A stretch of 64,000 nucleotides of DNA from an uncultured Atopobiaceae bacterium (GTDB lineage Bacteria; Actinomycetota; Coriobacteriia; Coriobacteriales; Atopobiaceae), in contig CALUNW010000004.1 in the NCBI GenBank assembly GCA_944322145.1, forward strand, positions 124,001 through 188,000, written 5' to 3'. The position numbers were made by a program, and so were the translations under genes. Positions 11,532-20,512 of this stretch are shown here, one piece after another (within the stretch, counting starts at the first letter, position 1; each line of letters begins with the position of its first letter). Below the pieces are notes generated by a model that saw nothing but the letters and a program-made list of their open reading frames with translations, did no database searches and had not been told where the DNA came from.

Positions 11532-12872
11532 CTACTCCTCCTCGGTCTCTTCCTGGTCTGCGTCGCGGTCCTCGACCTCGCGGCGCCTGAGGCCCGAGGT
11601 GATGGCGGAGACGACCTCGGCCTGGTCGCGCGCGACGACGCCGAGGTCGGCGCGGACGCCGCGGAACCGCGGGCTCTTGGCGCACTCCTCGGCCAGCTGC
11701 TTGTTGCTGCGGGCGTCCGAGAGGGCGCCGAGCTCGCGCTGAATCTCGTCCAGGTACTCGCTCATCTGGGCGCGCTCGGGCCCCAGGACCTCGCCGAGGC
11801 GCTCGGCGACGTAGTGCATCTCCTTGGTGTCGCGGCGGGCGACGTAGACGGCGTCGCCGTCGCGCAGGTCGAGGCCGAAGAGGTCCTCGTCGACCTCGTT
11901 GAACTGCTCGTCGAAGTGGGCGCGGAAGTCGGCGGCGGTGACGCCGCGCTCAGAGACCTTGGACTTCCAGCCGAAGTGGTGCGCGAGCTCGTGGGCGATC
12001 TTGCCCAGCTCCTTGGCGGAGTGGCGCTTGCGCATCAGCGTGAGCAGCGAGGCGCACTCGAGCGAGCGCTCCTTGGCGCACGACATCGGCAGCAGGCTGT
12101 TCTCGCCCAGCTCGCCACTCTCCACGAGGCCCGCCACGGTCTCGGAGAGGATGTCGAGGGCGCGCAGCCGCGCGGAGGCCACCTGCAGCTCCTTGATGAC
12201 GTGCTCGCAGCGGCGGTTCTGCTTCTTGGTCTGCCACGGCGCGAGGAACTGCAGCAGCGAGCGGACGCGCCTGAGGGCAATCCTGAACTGCAGCAGCGTC
12301 GCGGCGCTCTCCGGGCCGGCGAGAAACGCGTCGGCGCGCGCGGAGAGGTCGCGGACGGCGCCGGCGACGGCGTGCTCGACGACCGCGAGCTCCTCCCACG
12401 ACGTTGCCTCGGGACCGGCGACGTACCAGCGCAGGCCGCCCCGGCCCGAGAAGCCGGACGCCAGGTCGATGGCGATGACCGCGCCCTTCCCGAGCAACGG
12501 GCAGGGGCCCAGCAGGCGGGTCGCGAGGTTGTCGACGAAGGGGGCGTGCCCGACGGCGATCACGCAGGGGACGTCAGCGGCGTCGAGCTCCGCGAGAAAG
12601 CCGGCCACGTCCTGGGAGTAGAGGGACTGGTGCACCTCGATGTCCTCGATGCCCGTGGCGGCGGCGACCACGTCCGCGGTCTCGAGCGCGCGCACGGCGG
12701 GGCTGCTCCACACCTGGACCTTGGGGTCGTCCCCGAGCAGGGAGAACACGCGCGGATAGGCGGTGCGCAGGGCCCGGGCGCCAGCCGTGGTGAGCCTGCG
12801 GTCGATGTCCTGCCCCGAGGGCGACGTCACCTCGGGAGCTCCGTGCCGAACGAGAACCAGCGTCTTGACCAT
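11532..12872 (-). CDS. SixA-type histidine phosphatase fused to a CHAD domain
   Basis: A 446-aa two-domain protein. Residues 1 to about 170 form a phosphohistidine-phosphatase fold of the SixA/phosphoglycerate-mutase type, with the catalytic LVRHGAPEV and a later [10 protein letters not shown]. Residues about 190-420 form a CHAD domain, an all-helical fold with conserved basic residues ([28 protein letters not shown]). CHAD domains are known to bind polyphosphate, so a polyphosphate-linked or phosphoprotein phosphatase role is plausible but inferred. The C-terminus is acidic. The ATG at 12872 follows GGGGGAG; in-frame upstream codons have no such site. Confidence 0.82.
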   Translation of the reverse strand: MVKTLVLVRHGAPEVTSPSGQDIDRRLTTAGARALRTAYPRVFSLLGDDPKVQVWSSPAVRALETADVVAAATGIEDIEVHQSLYSQDVAGFLAELDAADVPCVIAVGHAPFVDNLATRLLGPCPLLGKGAVIAIDLASGFSGRGGLRWYVAGPEATSWEELAVVEHAVAGAVRDLSARADAFLAGPESAATLLQFRIALRRVRSLLQFLAPWQTKKQNRRCEHVIKELQVASARLRALDILSETVAGLVESGELGENSLLPMSCAKERSLECASLLTLMRKRHSAKELGKIAHELAHHFGWKSKVSERGVTAADFRAHFDEQFNEVDEDLFGLDLRDGDAVYVARRDTKEMHYVAERLGEVLGPERAQMSEYLDEIQRELGALSDARSNKQLAEECAKSPRFRGVRADLGVVARDQAEVVSAITSGLRRREVEDRDADQEETEEE

Positions 12873-13117
12873 GTCTCCCCCGATCTCTGTCTTTCGGCAG
12901 CGCATGGAACACGCACCGAACAGCAAGCATAGCAATTTACCGCTCGCCGATTTCTCGGCTTCGGGGAGCGGCGGTCCAAGCTGAAAGCCGCGGGGCGGAT
13001 ACCCCGGAGCTCCTCGGCCACGACCGACGGCGGGCGAGAAGGACGTGCCGCCCGATTTCCTGACGCCCCTCTCGGCGCGGCGCCCTACCATGGCAGTGAC
13101 GGGAGAAAGGGGACGCC

Positions 13118-14092
13118 ATGGCCATCTCGCGCACGGACGTCGAGGCCGCCGCCGAGCTCGGCGGGGCCGTCGCAGCCGAGCTGGGCGCCGCCCTCGCAGT
13201 TCCGCGCGAGGCGGTGGCGCTCGCGGTGATGTGCCTGCTCTCAGGCGGACACCTGCTGCTCGAGGACGTTCCGGGCGTGGGCAAGACCACGCTCGCCCGC
13301 GCCCTCGCCCGCGCGGTGCGCGCCCGCGTGAGGCGCGTCCAGTTCACCGCCGACCTGCTCCCGAGCGACCTCACCGGCGTGAGCGTGTGGGACCCCGAGA
13401 CGCGGTCCTTCTCGTTTCACCCGGGGCCGCTCTTCTCGGACGTGGTCGTGGCGGACGAGATCAACCGCGCCAACCCCAAGACCCAGGCCGCCCTGCTCGA
13501 GGCCATGGAGGAGCGCCGCATCACCGTCGACGGCACCACCTACGAGCTCCCCGACCCCTACTTCGTCCTGGCGACGCAGAACCCCGTGGAGATGGAGGGC
13601 ACCTATCCCCTGCCCGAGGCTCAGCTCGACCGCTTCATGGTGCGCACGAGCCTCGGCTACCCGGGAGCCGACGCCGAGCGGGAGATGCTCCGGGGCGCGT
13701 CCGGCACCGACCCCGTCGCGCGCGTGCGGCAGGTCTGCGGCGTCGAGGACGTTCGCGCGTTCCGGGAGCTCGCGTCGACCGTTCACGTGAGCGAGGAGGT
13801 CGCGGCCTATGCCGTGGCGCTGCTCGACGCCACGCGCCGCTCGCCCGAGATCCGGCTCGGGGCCTCGCCGCGCGCCGGCCTGGCGCTGCTCGCCATCAGC
13901 CGCACGCGGGCGCTGCTCGACGGGCGCGCCGCGGTCTTTCCCGCCGACGTCCGCACCCTCGCCCCCGCCGTACTCGCGCACCGCCTCGTGCTGCGCGACC
14001 TCTCCCCCGAGACGTCACAGACCGCCCAGCAGCTGGCCGTCCTCAGGCGCGCGATCGCGCAGGTGCCGGCGCCCGACGGCAGACGGAGATGA
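13118..14092 (+). CDS. MoxR-family AAA+ ATPase
   Basis: A 324-aa AAA+ chaperone-like ATPase. Walker A is PGVGKTT (52-58), Walker B VVVADEINRANP, sensor 1 ATQNPVEMEGTYPLPEAQLDRF, all typical of MoxR. MoxR proteins mature or insert partner complexes and usually sit beside DUF58 genes, as here: the stop overlaps the next start (ATGA). AGAAAGGGGA precedes the ATG. The spacer 12873-13117 carries one CGAGAAGGAC word (13035) and a small hairpin but no gene. Confidence 0.93.
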   Translation: MAISRTDVEAAAELGGAVAAELGAALAVPREAVALAVMCLLSGGHLLLEDVPGVGKTTLARALARAVRARVRRVQFTADLLPSDLTGVSVWDPETRSFSFHPGPLFSDVVVADEINRANPKTQAALLEAMEERRITVDGTTYELPDPYFVLATQNPVEMEGTYPLPEAQLDRFMVRTSLGYPGADAEREMLRGASGTDPVARVRQVCGVEDVRAFRELASTVHVSEEVAAYAVALLDATRRSPEIRLGASPRAGLALLAISRTRALLDGRAAVFPADVRTLAPAVLAHRLVLRDLSPETSQTAQQLAVLRRAIAQVPAPDGRRR

Positions 14093-17000
14093 GCCGGGGC
14101 GGCAGAGCCCGGGCCTGGCCCGTCGCGCTCACGGCGCGCGGGACGGCGCAGCTCGCGGTCGCAGCGGCGCTGTTCGCCGCCGGCTTGGCGGGCGGGTGGC
14201 ACGCGGTCGCGGCCGCCGGAGCGGCGCTGGCGCTCGCGGGAGCCGTCGGCCTTGTCGAGGTCCTTCTCGCCCGCGGTCTGCGCGCCGGGGAGCGCGGGCA
14301 CGCCGGGCCGCTGGGCAGGCCGGAGCGCAGCGAGGACAGCTGGGCACGCGTGGACCAGCACGGGCGCGTGATTGGGCGACCGGGCAGCCTGCCCGCCGAG
14401 CGCGGCCTCTACCGGCAGCGCAGCGTCACCCTGACCTGGCACGACGCCTTTGGCTTCTGGCGCGCACGGCGCGTGGACGCCACGGACCGCGAGGTGCGCG
14501 TGCCGCCCGTCGCGGACCCCGTGCTCGTGCGCCTCGTCTCGTCGCGGGCCGTGGCGCGCTCTCTCGACCGCAGCGCGGAGCCCGACCCCTCCGGCGTGCG
14601 CCCCTACGAGCGCGGAGACAGCCTCCGCCAGATCTCGTGGCGCCAGAGCGCCCATCACGGCGAGCTCATGTCGCTCGAGACCGCGGGGGGACAGGCGCCC
14701 CCGGTGCTCGTGGTGGCAGACACGCTCGGGGCACGGGACGCCGACGCGCTGGCAGTCACGGCCGAGGCGCTGCTGCGGGGCCTGCGGCGCGTTCCCGACG
14801 TGCTGCTCACCGACGGGCTGGCGAGCTGGCGTTCTCCCGTGCAGCAGGAGCGCTTCCTCGCCGCGCTCGTGGCCGACGACGAGGCGGCGGGCGGGGCCGA
14901 CGCGCGGGCGCGCCTCGTCGGCCGGCTCGCCGGAGGCGGCGCGGGGCGCAGGCGCGTGCTGCTCGTGACCTGCGACGCGCACGGCTCACTCGCGACGGCG
15001 CTCTCCCGCGGTCCGCTCGGGCGCGCACTCGTGGTGGTGGAGGCGCACCCGGGCCTCGCCGCCGCGACGCCCCACGAGGGACGTGCGCAGGCCGAGAAGG
15101 ACGAGGTGCCCGCCGCCGCTCCGCCCGCCGCCGCGGGCACGACGCTTCCCTGCGAGCTGCTCGCGCTTGCATGCTGCTGCGCGCTGGCGCTGCTCTCGAT
15201 GGTCCCCTTCCTCGACATGATTCGCGACGGCGCGTGGGCGATGCCGACGGCGGCGCTGCTTGCGGCGGGCGCGGCAGCGGGCTGCGGGACGGGCTCGCTG
15301 CTCGCGCGACGGGGCGCGAGGCCGGTTACGCGGGCGATCGCGGCGGAGGCGCTCGCAGTGGCGGCGCTCGCGGCGGGCGTGCTCGTCGCCTGCTCGCTCT
15401 TTGAGGCGCGCCGCGGCTTCGGGGTGTTCGAGGCCACGGCGGAGCTCGTGCAGGCGGCCGGTGCGCGCGAGGCCGACCCCCTCGGCGCCATGCGCTCCCT
15501 CGTCGCGTCCGGCGTGGCGCAGCTCGGGGGACAGCCGTTTGCCGAGGCGGACGCGGCGTGGGACCTCCTGGTCCTGCTCGGTGGCACGGCGCTCGCGGCC
15601 ATCTGCGCGCTGCTCTCGAGCTTCCGGCCCACGAGGGCAGCGGTCGCGATCGCGCCGCTCGGGCTCGCCGCGGCCGACCAGAGCGTGATGGGCACGACGT
15701 CGCCCACATGGGTCGCCGGCGTCTGTGCGCTCGGGCTTGCCCTCGCCTGGCTCGCCGCCCCGCGGGACCGCAGGCCTCTGCGCGTGGGGCTCGTCGTCCT
15801 TCTCGCCTGCGCGCTCGGCGCCGCGGGGACGCTCACCGCCCGAGCGGACGGCGTGCCCGCGATCGGCCTCTCGGGCGGGACGCGGATAGAGACGCTCGTG
15901 GACCTCTCGCGCGACCTGCGGCGCAACTCGAGCGCCGTCGCGCTCACCTACACCACCAATGCCGACAGGCCGCTCTACCTGCGCGCCGCCGTCCTCGAGG
16001 ACTATGACGGGTCAACGTGGCGCGCGAACACGGACGCAGACGCCCTGCTCGACGAGCCCCTCCAGGCTCGCTCGGGCGCGACGATCGCGGTTGCGACCGC
16101 CACCGTGACGACCACCATCCGGACCAGGGGCGGCTCCTCCCCCGTGCCGCCGGGCACCGTGAGCGTGCGCAGCACCGACGCCCGCGCCTACGTCGCCACG
16201 GGCTCGTACCGCGAGCCCGTCACCTCGGTCGAGGACGTGAACACTATCGGGACGTTTGCCACGGCGCTGAGCGCGGCGGGCATCGCCTCCAGCCGCCCGA
16301 CCGAGCTGCTCGTGATCGGCGGCGAGCGCGGCGAGCACGTGAGCGGCGTCGTGGCCCAGGCGCGCGCGGACGGCGTCCTCGACTCCGGCGACCAGGTCGC
16401 CGTCGTCCGCTGGCTCGTGGATTATTTCACCTCGGGCGGGTTTGTCTACGCGCTCGACGCCCCCGGCGGAGACGGGCAGGACAACCTCGCTGTCATCGAC
16501 GACTTCCTCGCGGAGCGGCGCGGCTACTGCACGCACTACGCCACGGCGTTCACGGTGCTCGCGCGCCTGCTCGGCGTGCCGGCGCGCGTGGCGATGGGCT
16601 ACCAGCCCGAGGGGCCCGTCAGCGCCGACGGCAGCTACGAGGTCACGATGCGCCAGCTCCACGCCTGGAGCGAGGTCTGGCTCGACGGCATAGGGTGGAT
16701 CGGCGTGGACGTGACGCCCGCGGCGGGCGACGCCGGGGACGACGAGCCCGAGGACACGACGCCCGCGGCGCCGACCACGTCCCAGCGGCCCCAGGCGGAG
16801 GCGGATGCGCCCGACGAGGAGCCGGAGGCCGAGGCCGACGAGCCCGGAGTCCCGAGCGATGCTGCAGAGGGCGAGGCGACGGGAGACGCTCCCCTCGAGC
16901 CCCCCGCGTGGCTCGCGCCCGCCCTTCTCGGCCTTTGCGCGCTCGGCTGCATCGGGGCGGCGGCAGGGCTCGCGCTGCGCGCCCGCAGACGGCGGCTCGA

Positions 17001-17262
17001 GCGCGGGGACTGGGACTACGCCTGGCGCCGCGTCTGCCGGGTGGCGCGACGGGCCCGCGTGCGCTGGGGGCGCTCCGCGACCGAGCAGGACGTCGCCGCG
17101 GCCATCTGCGCGCGCCTCGACGACGCCGCGCTCGAGGGCGCCGTGCGCGACCTCGCCCGGCACGCCTGCCTCGCCCGCTACGGCGAGAGCCCTGTCGTCG
17201 GCGACGGCTCGCGCCTGCCGCAGGCCCTGCGCGACCTCGCCCACGCCCTGCGCAGTCGCTGA
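14089..17262 (+). CDS. DUF58 - transglutaminase (TgpA-like) fusion membrane protein
   Basis: A 1057-aa fusion of two proteins normally encoded separately beside moxR. Residues 1 to about 330: two N-terminal membrane helices and a DUF58 domain with its hallmark GVRPYERGDSLRQISWRQSA. A short linker (about 333-348, AEKDEVPAAAPPAAAG) follows. The rest is TgpA-like: a block of membrane helices, an extracytoplasmic transglutaminase domain with catalytic Cys814 (RRGYCTHYATAF), His858 (HAWSEVW) and Asp874, an acidic linker, one more helix (about 945-965) and a cytoplasmic tail. The start overlaps the moxR stop. It probably acts in envelope protein processing with MoxR; the substrate is unknown. Confidence 0.88.
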   Translation: MSRGGRARAWPVALTARGTAQLAVAAALFAAGLAGGWHAVAAAGAALALAGAVGLVEVLLARGLRAGERGHAGPLGRPERSEDSWARVDQHGRVIGRPGSLPAERGLYRQRSVTLTWHDAFGFWRARRVDATDREVRVPPVADPVLVRLVSSRAVARSLDRSAEPDPSGVRPYERGDSLRQISWRQSAHHGELMSLETAGGQAPPVLVVADTLGARDADALAVTAEALLRGLRRVPDVLLTDGLASWRSPVQQERFLAALVADDEAAGGADARARLVGRLAGGGAGRRRVLLVTCDAHGSLATALSRGPLGRALVVVEAHPGLAAATPHEGRAQAEKDEVPAAAPPAAAGTTLPCELLALACCCALALLSMVPFLDMIRDGAWAMPTAALLAAGAAAGCGTGSLLARRGARPVTRAIAAEALAVAALAAGVLVACSLFEARRGFGVFEATAELVQAAGAREADPLGAMRSLVASGVAQLGGQPFAEADAAWDLLVLLGGTALAAICALLSSFRPTRAAVAIAPLGLAAADQSVMGTTSPTWVAGVCALGLALAWLAAPRDRRPLRVGLVVLLACALGAAGTLTARADGVPAIGLSGGTRIETLVDLSRDLRRNSSAVALTYTTNADRPLYLRAAVLEDYDGSTWRANTDADALLDEPLQARSGATIAVATATVTTTIRTRGGSSPVPPGTVSVRSTDARAYVATGSYREPVTSVEDVNTIGTFATALSAAGIASSRPTELLVIGGERGEHVSGVVAQARADGVLDSGDQVAVVRWLVDYFTSGGFVYALDAPGGDGQDNLAVIDDFLAERRGYCTHYATAFTVLARLLGVPARVAMGYQPEGPVSADGSYEVTMRQLHAWSEVWLDGIGWIGVDVTPAAGDAGDDEPEDTTPAAPTTSQRPQAEADAPDEEPEAEADEPGVPSDAAEGEATGDAPLEPPAWLAPALLGLCALGCIGAAAGLALRARRRRLERGDWDYAWRRVCRVARRARVRWGRSATEQDVAAAICARLDDAALEGAVRDLARHACLARYGESPVVGDGSRLPQALRDLAHALRSR

Positions 17263-17286
17263 CGCCCGCCGCGGAGAGCGCCTCCC

Positions 17287-17439
17287 GAGGGTATGTACAC
17301 CCCGCCCTGAGGGTATGTACACCCCGCCCGCTAACTCTTCTCGCATATCCGCAGGTAGGCGGCTTGCTCAGAGCAACGATGCGGGCCGCAAGGTGTACAT
17401 ACCCTGCGCGGCAGGTGTACATACCCTCGCGGCCCGCAT
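17287..17439. repeat. Nested double-arm inverted repeat (GGGTATGTACACC)
   Basis: GAGGGTATGTACACCCCGCC occurs twice in tandem (17287-17306, 17309-17328) and its inverse GGTGTACATACCC twice (17392-17404, 17413-17425). The inverse pair is itself bracketed by GATGCGGGCCGC (17379-17390) and its reverse complement (17428-17439). The minus strand of the loop carries ACCTGCGGATAT, identical to the loop of the 43195 element. It lies between convergent genes. Confidence 0.9.
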
Positions 17440-17467
17440 CAAAGGCGACCCGTCAGGCGTCGCTTCG

Positions 17468-19492
17468 CTACATCAGCTCGCAGACCTGGGAGGCGAAGGC
17501 CACGGGGTCCTCCGGCAGGATGCCCTCGACGAGCAGGGCCTGGTTGTAGAGGAGGCCCGCGTAGAGCTTGACCTTCTCGGCGTCGCCCGCCTCCTGCGCC
17601 GCGCGCAGCTTCTCGAAGACCGGGTGCTTGGCGTTGACCTCGAGCACGCGGACGGCCTTGGGGGCCTGGCCTGCCTCGGGGCCGGACGCGAGGACCTTCT
17701 CCATCTCCAGGCTGAGCGGGCCCTCGGAGGTGATCACGGCCGGCGCGCCGTCGGTGGCCAGGCGCGTGGACACCGCGACCTTCTCGACCTTCTCGCCCAG
17801 CGCGTCCTTCATGGCCCCGAACAGGCCCTCGTTGGCCTTGGTGGCCTCCTCGGCCTCCTTCTTCTCCTCGTCGCTCGCAAGGTCCAGGTCGCCGGAGGTC
17901 ACGTTCTTGAGCTCGACCGTGCGGTCCTCGACCTCGGGCTCGGCTCCGTCGGCCACGGCCTTCTCCGCCGCCTCGCGCGCGGCGTCGTCGGCGTAGGCCT
18001 TGGGCAGGCCCTTGGCCGTGAACTCGCGCATGGCCTGGAAGCAGAACTCGTCCACGTCCTGCGTGCAGAGAAGGACGTCGTAGCCCTTGGCCAGCACCGC
18101 CTCCACCACGGGCATCTTGGCCAGGCGCTCGCGGTCGTCGCCGGCGGCGTAGTAGATCGCCTTCTGGCCCTCGGGCATGGCGGCCACGTACTCCTGAAGC
18201 GTGACCATCTTCTGCTCGCGCGCGCTCCAGAACAGGAGCAGCCCAGCGAGCTCGTCGGCCTTCATGCCGTAGCTGGAGTAGATGCCGTACTTGAGGCCGC
18301 GGCCGAAGTTGTCGAAGAACTTCTCGTAGGCCTCGCGGTCGTCGTTTCGCATGGCCTCGAGCTCGGAGGTGATCTTCTTCTCGATGCGGCGGGCCATGGC
18401 CTGGAGCTGGCGGGTCTGCTGGAGCGTCTCGCGGCTGATGTTGAGGGAGACGTCGGCGGAGTCCACGACGCCGCGGACGAAGTTGTAGTAGTCGGGCAGC
18501 AGGTCGGCGCACTTCTCCATGATCAGGACGTTGGAGCTGTAGAGCTCGAGGCCCTTCTCGTAGTCGCGGCTGTAGAGGTCGAAGGGCGCCTGGCCGGGGA
18601 TGAACAGCAGCGCGTCGTACTCGAGCGTGCCCTCGGCGTGGAGGCTGAAGGTGCGCGCCGGGTCGGCCCAGTCGTGGAACGTGGACTTGTAGAACTCGGC
18701 GTACTCCTCGTCGGTGACCTCGGAGCCGCGCCTCTTCCAGATGGGGGTCATCGAGTTGATGGTCTCGAGCTCGGTGTAGTCCTCCCACTCCGGCTTGTAG
18801 TCGTCGCCGGCGTCGGCGGGGCGCTCCTTCTCGCGGCTCTTGGTCACGAGCATCTGGACGGGGTAGCGCACGTAGTTGCTGTAGCGGCGGATGAGCTCGC
18901 GGAGCTTCCACTCGCTGAGGAACTCGTCGTAGTTGGCCTCGTCGGCGTTCTCCTTGAGGGTCATGACGACGGAGGTGCCGCAGGCCGGGCGATAGGCGGG
19001 ATCGTCCGCGGCGACGGGCTCGATCGTGTAGCCCTCGACGCCGTCGGAGGTCCAGCGGAAGCACTCGTCCGAGCCCCAGGCGCGGCTGATGACGGAGACC
19101 TCGCGCGCGACCATGAAGGCGGAGTAGAAGCCCACGCCGAAGCGGCCGATGATGTCCACCGCGTCGCCCTGGGCCTCGGCGTTGGCCTCCTTGAAGGCCT
19201 CGGAGCCGGAGTGGGCGATGGTGCCGAGGTTCTCCTCGAGCTCGGCCTCGGTCATGCCGATGCCGTTGTCGGAGACGGTGATGGTGCGCGCGTCCTTGTC
19301 AAAGGCGACGTTGATGGCGAGGTTGGCCTGGTCCACCTGCACCGACGAGTCCGTGAGGCTCTTGAGGTAGAGCTTGTCGATGGCGTCCGACGCGTTGGAG
19401 ACGAGCTCGCGCAGGAAGATCTCGCGGTTGGTGTAGATGGAGTTGATCATGAGGTCGAGCAGCTTCTTGCTCTCTGTCTTGAACTGGCGCAT
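17468..19492 (-). CDS. htpG: Hsp90-family molecular chaperone
   Basis: A 674-aa cytoplasmic ATP-dependent chaperone. The GHKL ATP site is intact (ELVSNASDAIDKL, DNGIGM, GRFGVGFYSAFMVA), followed by the middle domain and the C-terminal dimerisation domain. I chose the ATG at 19492 because it follows GAAAGGGGTG and gives the usual start MRQFKTESKKLLDLMINSIY; an ATG eight codons upstream is less well placed. Two palindromes in the promoter region suggest heat-shock-type control. Confidence 0.95.
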   Translation of the reverse strand: MRQFKTESKKLLDLMINSIYTNREIFLRELVSNASDAIDKLYLKSLTDSSVQVDQANLAINVAFDKDARTITVSDNGIGMTEAELEENLGTIAHSGSEAFKEANAEAQGDAVDIIGRFGVGFYSAFMVAREVSVISRAWGSDECFRWTSDGVEGYTIEPVAADDPAYRPACGTSVVMTLKENADEANYDEFLSEWKLRELIRRYSNYVRYPVQMLVTKSREKERPADAGDDYKPEWEDYTELETINSMTPIWKRRGSEVTDEEYAEFYKSTFHDWADPARTFSLHAEGTLEYDALLFIPGQAPFDLYSRDYEKGLELYSSNVLIMEKCADLLPDYYNFVRGVVDSADVSLNISRETLQQTRQLQAMARRIEKKITSELEAMRNDDREAYEKFFDNFGRGLKYGIYSSYGMKADELAGLLLFWSAREQKMVTLQEYVAAMPEGQKAIYYAAGDDRERLAKMPVVEAVLAKGYDVLLCTQDVDEFCFQAMREFTAKGLPKAYADDAAREAAEKAVADGAEPEVEDRTVELKNVTSGDLDLASDEEKKEAEEATKANEGLFGAMKDALGEKVEKVAVSTRLATDGAPAVITSEGPLSLEMEKVLASGPEAGQAPKAVRVLEVNAKHPVFEKLRAAQEAGDAEKVKLYAGLLYNQALLVEGILPEDPVAFASQVCELM

Positions 19493-19527
19493 GCGCGCAC
19501 CCCTTTCGTACAGCATTGTTGAACGAA

Positions 19528-19557
19528 GGGTAGTCTACCCCATTTGAGATAATCTCA
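19528..19557 (-). promoter_or_regulatory. Twin palindromes upstream of htpG
   Basis: Two adjacent 13-nt palindromes, GGGTAGTCTACCC (19528-19540) and TGAGATAATCTCA (19545-19557), lie 36-65 bp upstream of the htpG start. Neither matches HspR (HAIR) or CIRCE boxes exactly. They are candidate operators. Confidence 0.45.
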
Positions 19558-19582
19558 GTCAGAAGCGCTTAGATGTGACGAT

Positions 19583-20446
19583 TCAACCTGTCATACTTGT
19601 CACATCGAGAAGGACCTCACCAAGGAAATCGGCATCAAAGGGGATGGCGTCCGTCATGCCGAGCGCACCGTCGGAGGCCACGACCAGGTAGTTGTCCTCG
19701 CCGGCGTGCTCCTCGTCGGTCGCCAGCGCCACCTCGACATGAGAGAAGACCATGAGAGCCGTCGCCACCACGGAGCGCAGGAAGCTCACGTCCGCGCCGC
19801 CGTCGCGCGACACGACGTTTGCCAGGCAGACGCCGCCCGGCGCGAGGGCGCGGCGGACCGCCCGCAGGGCCTCGACGGTCGCGAGCGCGCGCACCGGCTC
19901 CGCGCCTACGAAGGCGTCGAGCACGACCGCGTCGTAGGGACCGGCACCGCCCTCGAGGAAGGCGCGCCCCTCGTCGCAGATGACGCGCAGCTCGCCGCCG
20001 CCCGCGCGAGCGAGCGCGATGGCCTCGTCGAGGAAGAACCAGCGGCGCGCCGCGTCGATGACGGCCGGGTCGATCTCCACGACGTCGGCGCGGACGCCCG
20101 GGTGGGCGGATGCGACGAGCTTGGGGAACGCGAACCCTCCCCCGCCGACCGCCAGGATGCGCCGGGCACCCGGCCGCAGGTCGAAGAGGCGACCGAAGGC
20201 GCGGTAGTACGCAAAGACCGGCTCCATCCGGCGCTCGCCGAGGTAGGTCGCGGACTGGTAGACGCCGCCGGTGCGCAGCACGCGCACGCGCTCGCCGGCG
20301 TCGTCGCGCGTGGTGTAGACGAGCGCAGGACCTCCCGCCGTACGCACGAGGTGGGGGCGCACGCACCAGAGCCAGCGCGCCGCCGCGGCAGACAGCGTCG
20401 CGCCGGCAAGCGCCACCGCCACCCGCAGCTTCCTCGTGCCCCTCAT
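19583..20446 (-). CDS. Membrane-anchored spermidine-synthase-like protein
   Basis: A 287-aa protein with one N-terminal hydrophobic segment (residues 6-26, LRVAVALAGATLSAAAARWL) and a Rossmann domain of the polyamine-synthase/methyltransferase fold. Motif I is RRILAVGGGGFAFPKLV, the acidic end of strand 2 is DVVEIDPAVI, and DAVVLDAF follows. Such SpeE-like proteins often lack the putrescine-site residues, so aminopropyl transfer should not be assumed. The ATG has GGGGAGG before it. The gene is divergent from yaaA. Confidence 0.75.
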   Translation of the reverse strand: MRGTRKLRVAVALAGATLSAAAARWLWCVRPHLVRTAGGPALVYTTRDDAGERVRVLRTGGVYQSATYLGERRMEPVFAYYRAFGRLFDLRPGARRILAVGGGGFAFPKLVASAHPGVRADVVEIDPAVIDAARRWFFLDEAIALARAGGGELRVICDEGRAFLEGGAGPYDAVVLDAFVGAEPVRALATVEALRAVRRALAPGGVCLANVVSRDGGADVSFLRSVVATALMVFSHVEVALATDEEHAGEDNYLVVASDGALGMTDAIPFDADFLGEVLLDVTSMTG

Positions 20447-20512
20447 GCGACCTCCCCTCGTCTTGGCGATAATGATAGCCAGCCGTCGCGACGTGTGGCC
20501 GAAGGAGGCAGC

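Noticed and set aside
12940..12971. Hairpin around CCGCT and AGCGG in the moxR upstream spacer
   Set aside because: Arms are short with bulges, and such pairing is expected by chance at this G+C content.
17287..17439. Possible CRISPR-like array because of repeated GGGTATGTACACC units
   Set aside because: There are only two direct and two inverted units, with spacers far too short or irregular, and no cas genes anywhere in the window.
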